From Campylobacter sp. RM5004 (GTDB taxonomy: Bacteria; Campylobacterota; Campylobacteria; Campylobacterales; Campylobacteraceae), in assembly GCF_022369455.1 (NCBI RefSeq), contig NZ_CP059599.1:1826409-1890408 (forward strand): a stretch of 64,000 nucleotides of DNA, in the 5' to 3' direction. The notes below the pieces were generated by a model. The model worked only from the letters and a program-made list of their open reading frames with translations. It ran no database searches and was not told the origin of the DNA. Shown here one piece after another: positions 49,692-58,265 of this stretch; position 1 is the first letter of the stretch, and each line of letters begins with the position of its first letter. Both the position numbers and the translations under genes were made by a program.

Positions 49692-50105
49692 TTATTTTTG
49701 TTTATTGATTTTTTTTAAATCACTTGAAACAGTCTGTTGACTACACATTAGTATATCTGCTATATCTTTTTGCTTTATACCTTTGTTATGCATGTCTTCA
49801 ATCGCATCCATTCGTTCTTGCGGCGATAGTTTTTTAGAATAAGTTTTTGAAATTGTATTTTGATAGAGGGTTTTTTCCACCGTAAAACTACATCTTTCAG
49901 TACCATCACTAGAATCAAAACTACCTTTAATGGTAGCTTGCCCCTCACGTGTATTGCTAATTTCTATTTTAGCATTACTAGCAGTGATTACTTGTTCTAG
50001 TATTGCTTTAACTTGCTCTACTACTGTTTGAGTGAGTTGGTCATTCTCTTTTGATACTGTTGCATTTATAGATTGTATTGAAACTTGAGTATTTTTATCA
50101 CTCAT
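49692..50105 (-). CDS. HTH DNA-binding protein of an accessory element
   Basis: The 137 residues have an unfamiliar N-terminal domain (Gln/Val-rich, coiled-coil-like, then beta strands). The C-terminal helix-turn-helix RMDAIEDMHNKGIKQKDIADILMCSQQTV resembles resolvase or sigma-factor-type HTH. AAGGAG precedes the ATG. It is probably the regulator of its own two-gene transcript: palindromic sites lie 25-50 bases upstream of the ATG. Confidence 0.72.
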   Translation of the reverse strand: MSDKNTQVSIQSINATVSKENDQLTQTVVEQVKAILEQVITASNAKIEISNTREGQATIKGSFDSSDGTERCSFTVEKTLYQNTISKTYSKKLSPQERMDAIEDMHNKGIKQKDIADILMCSQQTVSSDLKKINKQK

Positions 50106-50129
50106 ATTTACTCCTTTTAAATAAATTTT

Positions 50130-50154
50130 GTACTATATTAGTACATAGGTACTA
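50130..50154. promoter_or_regulatory. Overlapping palindromic operator
   Basis: GTACTA-TAT-TAGTAC overlaps TAGTAC-ATAG-GTACTA, giving three alternating GTACTA half-sites just upstream of the HTH gene. This arrangement fits cooperative binding by a dimeric repressor; that the neighbouring HTH protein binds here is inference. Confidence 0.6.
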
Positions 50155-51063
50155 TTTTAACTAAAAATAGTAAATAATTAATTTTAGTGATAATACTTAA
50201 GCTTAAATCAAACTTTTATATTGCAATTATTTATAATTATACCCGTGATTATATTGAATAAATTACCCTAATGCATAAAAGTATACATATATGTAAAACC
50301 ATAAATTATTAATGTTTTATTATATGTTCTTCACTTATTTTGTTTTTAATCCTTTATTAAAGTAGTTGAATTTATATAAATTGATACATAAAGCTTAAGT
50401 TTGCATCTTTCAGTTAAGTATTATTAGACCATATAAAACAAGTTCATTTTTCATATATCTCTATTTGTCTTCTGAACAGACTTCACTAAAATTAATATAT
50501 TATTAATTTACCTATTTGTAGTTATTCTACTATATCTTGTAGGATTAGTATAGCTTTGAAAAAATAGATTCTCTAAAACCTAGGTTCTAAGTTTAAGACT
50601 TAAAATTTATCCTACTATCAAACCTTATACTCAATACTATATATCTTGTGTACTTACTTCTATCTTTTTCATAATTTGTTATTTTCTTTATGAGATGTAT
50701 ATTTGTAACTAAAAAATAAATTTAATAGATTTTTATTAGCTTTGATAAGCACCTGCTTTCAAAAAATAAGTTTTTTATTATCAAACACTATAATATAGGT
50801 TTTTAATCCAATTTGACTTATTAGAGTTACTAACTATTTAGAAAATTATCTCAAGAATGACTTTTTATTAAAACCATGAAAAGTTTTTTTGCTTTATTGC
50901 TGTTTTTTTAACTATAGGACATAAATTGCTCGACTATAACTATATCAGTATTTTAATATATCCATAAAATATACTAAAATCATATTTTATCTTTTAAAAT
51001 AACTCTTCCAAACCTTTTCTCGCATAGGATTATCTTGTTTTTTTACATTTATAAAACTATTTT
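50155..51063. other. AT-rich gene-free stretch
   Basis: About 900 bases with stops in all frames at short intervals and no tRNA-like or hairpin-rich structure that I can see. It is probably degraded DNA between the inserted genes and galU. Confidence 0.55.
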
Positions 51064-51117
51064 TTAAGTGCTTAATCTAGAATTATAAATAGGAATTATT
51101 ATTGATATTAGTGGCAT
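51064..51117 (-). pseudogene. GT2 glycosyltransferase 5' fragment
   Basis: ATG CCA CTA ATA TCA encodes MPLISIIIPIYNSRLST and then stops. This is the N-terminal strand of a GT2 enzyme, and its first codons match the three GT2 paralogues at 39711-42431. It shows that another glycosyltransferase once began here, next to galU. Confidence 0.75.
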
Positions 51118-51191
51118 ATTTACCCTTATAAATATAAATTAACACATTATTGCTAAACTTTTTTAATATATACCTAAAAAAGGAAGAAATA

Positions 51192-52013
51192 ATGATAAAG
51201 ACTTGTATATTTCCAGCGGCGGGTTATGGAACTAGATTTTTACCTGCTACAAAAACACTACCTAAAGAAATGCTACCGATACTTGATAAGCCTTTAATTC
51301 ACTATGCTATGGAAGAAGCTATTGAGGCAGGGCTTACAAATATTGGTATCATCACAGGTAGAACAAAAAGAGCTTTAGAAGATTATTTTGACATATCTTA
51401 TGAGATAGAAGACGCTATAAAAGGCAGTGAAAAAGAAAAGCTTTTGAGCGATGTTCGCCGTCAAATGGAAGTATGTAATTTTACATTTACTAGACAACGC
51501 AAAATGAATGGTCTTGGAGATGCGATAAACCATGCAAAATATATGGTAAATAATGAAGCTTTTGGAGTGATTTTGGCTGATGATTTATGCGTAAATGATG
51601 AGTGCGGTGTAATGAGTCAAATGGTAAAAGCTTATGAGAAATATCGTTGTAGTGTAGTAGCACTTATGGAGGTGCCAAATAAAGATACCAAAAAATACGG
51701 AATTATAGAAGGCGTAAAACTAGAAGAAAACATCTATAAAATCACCGACATGGTAGAAAAGCCTGACCCAAAAGACGCTAAAACAAACTTAGCTATTATA
51801 GGTCGTTATATCCTAACCCCTGATATTTTTGACATCTTAGACAATACCCCTGCAGGCAAAGGCGGAGAGATACAAATAACAGACGCACTAAACACTCAAG
51901 CAAAAGAAGGAAGATGTATTGGGCTAGTATTTAGCGGACTTAGATTTGATTGCGGTAGCGTAGAAGGCTTTTTTGAAGCTACAAAATACTTTTATGAAAG
52001 AGATTTTAAATGA
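51192..52013 (+). CDS. galU: UTP-glucose-1-phosphate uridylyltransferase
   Basis: It makes UDP-glucose for surface glycans. The true start is the ATG at 51192 (RBS AGGAAG), giving MIKTCIFPAAGYGTRFLPAT; the open frame extends 14 codons further upstream. KEMLPILDKPLIHYAMEEA, VILADDLC and GKGGEIQITDA are the family motifs. It is 273 residues long and overlaps pgi by 4 bases. Confidence 0.95.
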   Translation: MIKTCIFPAAGYGTRFLPATKTLPKEMLPILDKPLIHYAMEEAIEAGLTNIGIITGRTKRALEDYFDISYEIEDAIKGSEKEKLLSDVRRQMEVCNFTFTRQRKMNGLGDAINHAKYMVNNEAFGVILADDLCVNDECGVMSQMVKAYEKYRCSVVALMEVPNKDTKKYGIIEGVKLEENIYKITDMVEKPDPKDAKTNLAIIGRYILTPDIFDILDNTPAGKGGEIQITDALNTQAKEGRCIGLVFSGLRFDCGSVEGFFEATKYFYERDFK

Positions 52014-53215
52014 TAAATTACGAAGGGTATTTTGAAAAAACTAGCAAAGAAATCATAAATGATTATATAAATAGAATGAACACTGAAAGGCAAAGTGGCG
52101 AAGTGGGGTTTTATGATTTGCCACTAGAATTTGAAATAGGAATTTCAAAATTAAAAAAAGCTAAAGAAAACTTTAAAAACAAAAGTCATTTTGTAGTGCT
52201 TGGAATGGGTGGTAGTAGCGTTGGAACAAGGGCGATTGCTAGTTTTTTAGGTATTAAAAACATTGATTTTTTAGACAATATCTCAACAACTCTTTTTAAT
52301 GAAATTTTAGAAAAAATTAGCCTTGAAAAGACCCTTTTTATCCTTGTTTCAAAATCAGGAAATACCATTGAATGTATAAGTTATTTTAGGATTTTATGCG
52401 ACAAGTTAAATCTTAGCATAAATGAGCTAAGGCACCATTTTATCGGCATTTGCATGAAAGAAACTAAGCTTTATGAGTTTTTGCAAACAAACGAAATTAT
52501 GCATTTTAACTTAGATGAAAATGTTAGCGGTAGATTTTCTGTGCTTAGTAATGTTGGGCTTGTGCCACTATATCTTGCAGGGGCTGATGTAGAAAGTATC
52601 ATAAACGGCGCAAAAGCTTGCATGAGTGATACTTTGGCTCGTAAGCATATCATAAATCTAGCCTACACGCTAACAACAAAAATGATTAATAAAAACTATG
52701 TTTTATTTACATATTGCGAAGAATTACGCCATTTTAACGAGTGGTTCGTGCAGCTTGTAGCTGAAAGTCTTGGCAAGTTTAAAGAATATAAACGCGTTGG
52801 GCTTACTCCGATTAGCCTAATAGGTCCAAAAGACCAGCATTCGTTTTTACAACTCATAATTGAAGGTCCAAAGGATAAATTTGTTGAGTTTATTCGCATA
52901 AAACCAAGCGAGAATAGCCCAAAAATAAAACCCATAAAAGGACTTGAAAACCTTGAAAATCAAAGCGTAGGACATAGCCTAGATGAGCTACTTTACGCTC
53001 AAAGCAAATCTTGTCTTGATGCTATAAAGGCTGAAGGAATTGATACAAGCCTGATTGAGCTTGATAGCAAAAGTGCTTATAATATCGGGTATTTGATATA
53101 TTATTATGAGCTTGTTGTTGGAGCTTGCGGGCTTATGATGGGGATAAATACTTACAATCAACCAGGCGTTGAAAGCGCTAAAAAACTTCTAAAAGTCTTG
53201 CTTACTACGAAATAG
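52010..53215 (+). CDS. pgi: Glucose-6-phosphate isomerase
   Basis: It interconverts glucose-6- and fructose-6-phosphate. The 401 residues show VVLGMGGSSVGTRAIA, LVSKSGNTIECIS, the catalytic GRFSVLSNVGLVPL and GPKDQHSFLQLIIEGP. It is short compared with the ~550 of E. coli, as in other Campylobacter. An in-frame dispersed-repeat copy (52126-52150) encodes LEFEIGIS near residue 43. A hairpin terminator overlaps its stop. Confidence 0.95.
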   Translation: MINYEGYFEKTSKEIINDYINRMNTERQSGEVGFYDLPLEFEIGISKLKKAKENFKNKSHFVVLGMGGSSVGTRAIASFLGIKNIDFLDNISTTLFNEILEKISLEKTLFILVSKSGNTIECISYFRILCDKLNLSINELRHHFIGICMKETKLYEFLQTNEIMHFNLDENVSGRFSVLSNVGLVPLYLAGADVESIINGAKACMSDTLARKHIINLAYTLTTKMINKNYVLFTYCEELRHFNEWFVQLVAESLGKFKEYKRVGLTPISLIGPKDQHSFLQLIIEGPKDKFVEFIRIKPSENSPKIKPIKGLENLENQSVGHSLDELLYAQSKSCLDAIKAEGIDTSLIELDSKSAYNIGYLIYYYELVVGACGLMMGINTYNQPGVESAKKLLKVLLTTK

Positions 53216-53233
53216 GTTTTATAAGACCTATTT
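53210..53233 (+). terminator. Terminator overlapping the pgi stop
   Basis: AAATAGGT, an 8-base loop, then ACCTATTT, followed by CTTGTTAAAATT. Confidence 0.6.
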
Positions 53234-53249
53234 CTTGTTAAAATTAAAA

Positions 53250-53325
53250 ATCAAATTCCTATTTCAAATTCTATGAAATTTCTTGTTATATTAGATTAAA
53301 AAACAAAAGAATTTGAATTAGGCTT
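53250..53325. repeat. Dispersed palindrome, widened copy
   Basis: TCAAATTCCTATTTCAAATTC (53250-53272) and GAATTTGAATTAGGC (53309-53325) face each other across about 36 bases between pgi and ispE, longer than the usual 15-base loop. Confidence 0.65.
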
Positions 53326-53342
53326 TTAAATTTTAAAATTAA

Positions 53343-54161
53343 TTAAACTAATTTAAAAAAACTTCCACCACTACCGCTTAAAAAAAGTTCTTTTTTAGCA
53401 TAATTTATAGTGCTAGGATACAAAGAATTGCAAGGTCTTAATAAATCATTTAGCTCGTAATTTTTAAAAGTACTTAAAAGCTCCTTTGTTTTTAGTCTGC
53501 TAAGCTCGTCGTTTTTATAATATTTTGGCTCTTTTGCAAACTCGCAAAACACATCTTTGGTGCTACAAGGCTTAGAAAATTCTAAACTAAACTCGCATTC
53601 ATCATCGCTAAAGTCTTCTATAATTTCTCCATATCCACTAACATTTGCGCTCTTTAGCCCACTAGCAAAAAAGCTAACATCAGCCCCACTCTTACTTGCA
53701 ATTTGCATAATATCAAAAGGCTTTATATCGTTTAATAATTTTATAAAACAAGCTGCGTTTGAACTAGCCCCGCCAAGCCCTGCAAAAGTTGGGATATTTT
53801 TTTGCAAAATTAGAGCGAAATTATTTTGAAATTCCTGTTTTAAATTCTCATCAACTAAGCTTAAAACCTTTGAGAAAATATCGCTTTTTGAATAAAAATT
53901 GCTTACCAAATTATCATTTATTAAATACATTTTATCAAGCAAAACGTCTTCTTTAAACTCGCTTTCGTAAGCAATATTTTTAATTATGGAATTTAGATTA
54001 GGAATTTGCTTTAGATGATAATCTTTTGCCTTATCTTTTGGCACTAAAAACAACTCATCATATAAATTATCAAGCCTATAAAATCTTGAAATTAATTGAT
54101 GATAGCCGTTTTTTTTGCCTGTAATTTTTAAAAATACATTGATTTTTGCAAAAGATTTCAT
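53343..54161 (-). CDS. ispE: 4-diphosphocytidyl-2-C-methyl-D-erythritol kinase
   Basis: This is a step of the non-mevalonate isoprenoid pathway. It is a GHMP kinase: SFAKINVFLKITGKKNGYHQL at the start, the phosphate loop IPTFAGLGGASSNAACF, and the C-terminal LSGSGGSFF. The 272 residues contain a dispersed-repeat copy (53828-53852, encoding NLKQEF). The ATG overlaps the csrA stop by 4 bases. Confidence 0.94.
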   Translation of the reverse strand: MKSFAKINVFLKITGKKNGYHQLISRFYRLDNLYDELFLVPKDKAKDYHLKQIPNLNSIIKNIAYESEFKEDVLLDKMYLINDNLVSNFYSKSDIFSKVLSLVDENLKQEFQNNFALILQKNIPTFAGLGGASSNAACFIKLLNDIKPFDIMQIASKSGADVSFFASGLKSANVSGYGEIIEDFSDDECEFSLEFSKPCSTKDVFCEFAKEPKYYKNDELSRLKTKELLSTFKNYELNDLLRPCNSLYPSTINYAKKELFLSGSGGSFFKLV

Positions 54162-54403
54162 TGCTTATCTTTTTTATACATTGAAAGAGAACTTACCAAA
54201 CTATCTAATAAATCGCTTGATGATGCAGCTGATTGAATGTTTTCATCTTTTACGCAATCTACTAGCTCATCTCTTAAAATCAAAGTTTGTTTTGGTGCTT
54301 CTATGCCGATTTTTACGCTATCGCCTTTGATTTCAAAAATCTTGATTTTAATCCCACCATCAATTACTATTCCTTCTCCTGCGTTTCTTGACACTACTAA
54401 CAT
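54158..54403 (-). CDS. csrA: Carbon storage regulator CsrA
   Basis: This is an RNA-binding translational regulator. MLVVSRNAGEGIVIDGGIKI and the VKIGIEAPK strand are the conserved core. At 81 residues it has a longer C-terminal tail than E. coli CsrA, as in Campylobacter. In C. jejuni CsrA controls flagellin translation (recalled), and the expressed flagellin leader here has two AAGGA motifs. It lies in the operon truB-csrA-ispE. Confidence 0.95.
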   Translation of the reverse strand: MLVVSRNAGEGIVIDGGIKIKIFEIKGDSVKIGIEAPKQTLILRDELVDCVKDENIQSAASSSDLLDSLVSSLSMYKKDKQ

Positions 54404-55194
54404 TTTTCCACCTTATTTAAAATATATTCTATTTTTTCATCTAGTTTTATTATGCTAAAACATTCTCCTAAGTCAATTTTATATGTTTTATATTCTTGAT
54501 ATTTAAAATCATTTAAGCTAAGCTTTTTGCCTAATAAAACATCGTTTATATCGCCTAAATATTCATTTTCTTCTAAATCAACGCTTGTGTATGCGTCATA
54601 TTTTTTAAACTCTTTAAACTCACCTTCGCTAATTCTTCTAAGAGAACTTAGCGTTCCTACTACGCCTAATTCATCGCAAATTAGCTGTGCGTATGAGCGA
54701 ACATAAGTTCCTTTGCTAGCACTTAATCTAAAGCTTATAAATGGGAAATTATAATGCAAAAGCTCTGCTTTTACACTCATTACACACTCGCTTAACACTA
54801 CTTCTTCGCCATTTCTCGCTAGCTCATAAGCTCTTTTGCCATTGATTTTTTTAGCACAAAATATAGGCGGAGTGTATTTTATATCGCCTTGAAATTTATT
54901 AAAAGCAACCTTAATTTGCTCTAAAGCAAGCTCATTTACATTAGTTAAGCTTATATTTTCATTATCAAGGCTAGGGCTACTTGCACCAAGCCAAATTGTA
55001 GCTTCATAAACCTTTGGCTCAAGATTTAAAAAGCGAAATAATTTTGCATGTTTTTTATCAGCACACAAAAGCGCTCCACAAGCAAAGGGATCAAGCGTTC
55101 CTGAATAGCCTAATTTTACGCCTAACTTTTTGCCTAATTTACTTGCGTAGGTGTTTGAGCTTATATTTATAGGTTTATTTGCTAGAAAAATCAT
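54397..55194 (-). CDS. truB: tRNA pseudouridine-55 synthase TruB
   Basis: The 265 residues show KLGVKLGYSGTLDPFACGALL with the catalytic aspartate near residue 36, and the later SKGTYVRSYAQLIC and GTLSSLRRISEG motifs. It overlaps csrA by 7 bases. Confidence 0.95.
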   Translation of the reverse strand: MIFLANKPINISSNTYASKLGKKLGVKLGYSGTLDPFACGALLCADKKHAKLFRFLNLEPKVYEATIWLGASSPSLDNENISLTNVNELALEQIKVAFNKFQGDIKYTPPIFCAKKINGKRAYELARNGEEVVLSECVMSVKAELLHYNFPFISFRLSASKGTYVRSYAQLICDELGVVGTLSSLRRISEGEFKEFKKYDAYTSVDLEENEYLGDINDVLLGKKLSLNDFKYQEYKTYKIDLGECFSIIKLDEKIEYILNKVEKC

Positions 55195-55197
55195 CTT

Positions 55198-55989
55198 TTA
55201 CTCATAATACAAAATCAAATCTTTGCTAAAAAAGTCATTTCTTTGCTCTTTTAATGTTTTTAGATTTGTTTTTAGTATGTTTTCAAGCTTTGAGCTTTTA
55301 CATTTTAAAGCTGTGCTTTTAATATCACTAAAAGAAAACTCGTTTGTATATCTATCGCCGTTTTTTGCCTGAGTTAATTTGCCATAGATTAGATTGCAGC
55401 CCACAAAGATAGTAAATTCATCATTTTTTATCACAATACCCCAAGCTTTTTCATTAGGTGCTTTAAATAAAGAATTTTTATATTTTATCGCTTGTAAAAA
55501 CTCGCCTTTGCTTAAAAGTTTGCCATTACTCATATCAATGTTTGAGATATTATATAATTTAAGAAGCTTGTCTTTAAATTCACTAATTACTTTCTCGTCA
55601 TAATTTTTATAAACAACTAAATCTTTTAAATTTATCTTGATTTCTTCGTTTTCTAAAAACTCGCAATTTCTTATTTTAAATTCCTTAAGAGTTTTTAGTA
55701 TAAATTCTTCATCAGCTTTGGCTTTTTTAGAACACATATAAGTATTTTGCTTAACCTCATCTAAGATTAATAAGCCATCATTTTGTTTTATTTTGCCATA
55801 AAACATATTGCATTTTGTATTTAGCTCAAACTCGTCTTTATTAATAATAAAATTATAAGGGTTACTTCCAGCTAAAACACTATTTGTCTTCTTATCCACT
55901 AAGCTTTGTATTTCGTAATTGCCATCTTTAATAATCGCATTAGCATTTGCAAAAAGAACTAAAAATACGCTTAATAATAATTTTTTCAT
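55198..55989 (-). CDS. Exported protein with two META domains
   Basis: A cleavable signal (MKKLLLSVFLVLFANANA) without a lipobox precedes two META (HslJ-like) domains, each with the pattern GxYxI...KCNxxYGK...C. The first is residues 20-130 and the second about 160-263. A dispersed-repeat copy at 55663-55687 encodes KEFKIRN between them. It may act in stress tolerance at the envelope, as proposed for HslJ. It is followed by two META lipoprotein genes in the same orientation. Confidence 0.75.
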   Translation of the reverse strand: MKKLLLSVFLVLFANANAIIKDGNYEIQSLVDKKTNSVLAGSNPYNFIINKDEFELNTKCNMFYGKIKQNDGLLILDEVKQNTYMCSKKAKADEEFILKTLKEFKIRNCEFLENEEIKINLKDLVVYKNYDEKVISEFKDKLLKLYNISNIDMSNGKLLSKGEFLQAIKYKNSLFKAPNEKAWGIVIKNDEFTIFVGCNLIYGKLTQAKNGDRYTNEFSFSDIKSTALKCKSSKLENILKTNLKTLKEQRNDFFSKDLILYYE

Positions 55990-56382
55990 TTAGTTGCTAC
56001 CAAATTTTATCTTTATCTTATCATTGCCTAAGATATTTTCACGCTCTAAGCTAAGTTCATCTAGTGAATCTAAAAGTAGTTTTTCAAGCATTGCTTCTCT
56101 TTTAAAACACATCATTTTAGTGCTTGCTAAGTTGTTGAAAAATAATTTTCCGCTTTTTTGCTTAGTATCTGCAATTAATTTATTGCAACCTACATAGATT
56201 ATAAATTTATTTTTATCTAGAAAAAAAGCCCAACCACCAGTGTTTTGCTCACAAACGCCACTTTTAGTATCTAAAATACAATCTATTCTATATTCGCCAT
56301 CTTTAATAATTTTTTCATTATTTTGATTACTTGCACAAGCAATGAAAACTAATGCAAGTAATGAGATTAAATATTTTTTCAT
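55990..56382 (-). CDS. META-domain lipoprotein
   Basis: The lipobox is FIACA at residues 13-17. The single META domain has GGWAFFLDKNKFIIYVGCNKL and ASTKMMCF. It is 130 residues long and overlaps the next gene by 4 bases. Confidence 0.8.
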   Translation of the reverse strand: MKKYLISLLALVFIACASNQNNEKIIKDGEYRIDCILDTKSGVCEQNTGGWAFFLDKNKFIIYVGCNKLIADTKQKSGKLFFNNLASTKMMCFKREAMLEKLLLDSLDELSLERENILGNDKIKIKFGSN

Positions 56383-56789
56383 TTATTTTCTTCTATTGTG
56401 ATTTTCACTTTATCATTTTCTAAAGAATTTGAAGAAATATCTAGCTCAGTTAGTGAGCTTGTAACCAAATCTTCAACCTTCATCAAATCCTCAGGACACA
56501 TCATTTTTGTACTTGCTGGAGCTTTGAAAATTAACTTACCATTATTTTGTTGAACTTCTCCAAAAATTCTATTACATCCAACAAACATTCCAAATCTATT
56601 ATTCTCAATCATAATAGACCAATTTCCTGTATTAGGGTATTGTGAATTGTTTTGCTTATCAAGAATATGGATTATTTTATATTCGCCATTTTCAAGAGTT
56701 TTATTTACATTCATTTCATTTCCTTGATTTTGTATATTTGCACAGCCAAAAAACGCTAATGCACTTAATAATATTAAAGATTTTTTCAT
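56379..56789 (-). CDS. META-domain lipoprotein
   Basis: The lipobox is FGCAN at residues 14-18. The META core is GNWSIMIENNRFGMFVGCNRI and PASTKMMC, sharing GCN and STKMMC with its neighbour. It is 136 residues long. It is a tandem duplicate of the gene at 55990. Confidence 0.8.
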   Translation of the reverse strand: MKKSLILLSALAFFGCANIQNQGNEMNVNKTLENGEYKIIHILDKQNNSQYPNTGNWSIMIENNRFGMFVGCNRIFGEVQQNNGKLIFKAPASTKMMCPEDLMKVEDLVTSSLTELDISSNSLENDKVKITIEENK

Positions 56790-57344
56790 TTATTCTCCTT
56801 TGATTTTGTTGATACTTTCTCTTAATAAGCCTTCATCGGCTTTACCTAAAATAAAATACTCATTACCTAGTTTTTGATATTTGCCATCTTTTAACATAAC
56901 TTTAAAAGGTAATTGAACTTGAGTGTTATATTTTATATCATTTGTGATTGCTTCTACGATTAAATCTGCTCTTTCATCATTTGTTAAAAAATAATAAGCA
57001 TTGTAGTTTTTAGCAAATTCTTTTAATTTTTGTGCGTCTGCATTCTCTGCATAAGATAAGCCTAAGATTACTAAATCATCTAAATGCTTTGATTGAATAT
57101 CAAAAAGCATAGGAGCTTCTAATCTACAAGGCTGACAAAATGTGCCAAAAATATCAATTAATAATAATTTATTGCTATCAACTATTTTAAAGCCATTTTC
57201 TAATCTTTGTATTTTAAGCTCTTGATTATCCCAACTCTTAAGAGTTATTATATCTCCTGCTTTTAATTCTTTTACGCTTTCATCTTTGCTACAAGCAGTG
57301 AAAAATAAAACAAAAATACTTAATACTAATAATAATTTTTTCAT
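56790..57344 (-). CDS. TlpA-like thioredoxin-fold lipoprotein
   Basis: The lipobox is FFTACS at residues 14-19. The thioredoxin active site is CQPC in FGTFCQPCRLEAP (near residue 72), followed by LVILGLSYAENADAQKL. It would act as a periplasmic thiol reductase or oxidase. The stop is one base from the next META gene. In C. jejuni a similar thioredoxin lipoprotein lies near the DNA ligase homologue (recalled). Confidence 0.88.
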   Translation of the reverse strand: MKKLLLVLSIFVLFFTACSKDESVKELKAGDIITLKSWDNQELKIQRLENGFKIVDSNKLLLIDIFGTFCQPCRLEAPMLFDIQSKHLDDLVILGLSYAENADAQKLKEFAKNYNAYYFLTNDERADLIVEAITNDIKYNTQVQLPFKVMLKDGKYQKLGNEYFILGKADEGLLRESINKIKGE

Positions 57345-57353
57345 ACTATCTCC

Positions 57354-58190
57354 TTAAAATCTTCTAATAAATACGCTATGCATAGGTTTATTTTCTTTAT
57401 CTAATTTATAGTATTTAAAACCTATTTTAGTCCCAAGCTCAAACGGATGATTAATCTCATCTATCGTAAAACCACTACCTACTACGATAGTGGTTAATTC
57501 TTTATTATCTATACTTAAATTATCATCTTCTAATGCTCTTAAAGCATTAGCTTTTTTCCATTTGCATTCATAATTGATTAGTTTATTATCAGAATCAAGA
57601 TTTACCTTAGAAACAATGCAGTTATCTTTATAAAATCTTTTAACTTTTATGATTTTTTCTTTTAAAGGCACATCATAAGCCGTATTTTTCTTATGCATAT
57701 AAACACCTTCAGAGCCTTTTAATACCATATGATTAAAAAAATCAATAAATTCATCACTATCGCTAAACTCATATTGCTTAATAAATGTAATATTATTATT
57801 TGGATGTTTTTGTAACCATTCTTTTAATACTTTTAACCTATCCATTAAATCACCTTTTTGATAAGGCACATCTGCTACATAAAACTTAGTGCATTTTAAT
57901 TTATTTAAAGCTACATCATTAAAAGTGTCGTAATAATCAGTCCCACAAAATAAAGCCCCTTTAATATCAAAAGGTGGGAAATCTTTTGTATAACTCTTAC
58001 TTATCTCGTATGTTTGATTATCGTTGTTAAATAATCTTTCTCCATCCCAATTAACACCCATTCCATCAATATATTCGCTAACATAATAATCTTGTACATT
58101 AATATCTTTTAACTCATCAAAATCGTTATAATTAAAAGTTTGAGACATCAAAACACTACAAAATGAACAAAAAACTAAAAAAAATTTCAT
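57354..58190 (-). CDS. ATP-dependent DNA ligase homologue, likely inactive
   Basis: The 278 residues follow the small exported Campylobacter ligase layout (signal-like MKFFLVFCSFCSVLMSQ). Motif I, normally EKLDGVR, reads SEYIDGMGVNWDG: the AMP-accepting lysine is tyrosine and the motif arginine is lost. Motif III (DGEL) reads CGTD. Motif IV (SEGVYMHK) and motif V (EKIIKVKRF) remain. I infer loss of adenylyl transfer with a kept fold, perhaps for DNA binding. It precedes the TlpA gene by 9 bases. Confidence 0.8.
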   Translation of the reverse strand: MKFFLVFCSFCSVLMSQTFNYNDFDELKDINVQDYYVSEYIDGMGVNWDGERLFNNDNQTYEISKSYTKDFPPFDIKGALFCGTDYYDTFNDVALNKLKCTKFYVADVPYQKGDLMDRLKVLKEWLQKHPNNNITFIKQYEFSDSDEFIDFFNHMVLKGSEGVYMHKKNTAYDVPLKEKIIKVKRFYKDNCIVSKVNLDSDNKLINYECKWKKANALRALEDDNLSIDNKELTTIVVGSGFTIDEINHPFELGTKIGFKYYKLDKENKPMHSVFIRRF

Positions 58191-58265
58191 TTATTCTCCT
58201 AAAGTTTATATAATCCTTTAAATAACTTTAAATTTAACATCTAAATTAATTTATTAAGGGGACTT

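Noticed and set aside
50155-51063. Possible non-coding RNA or plasmid origin in the gene-free stretch
   Set aside because: No iterons, no long stems and no promoter-terminator pair were found; the AT-rich sequence looks degraded.
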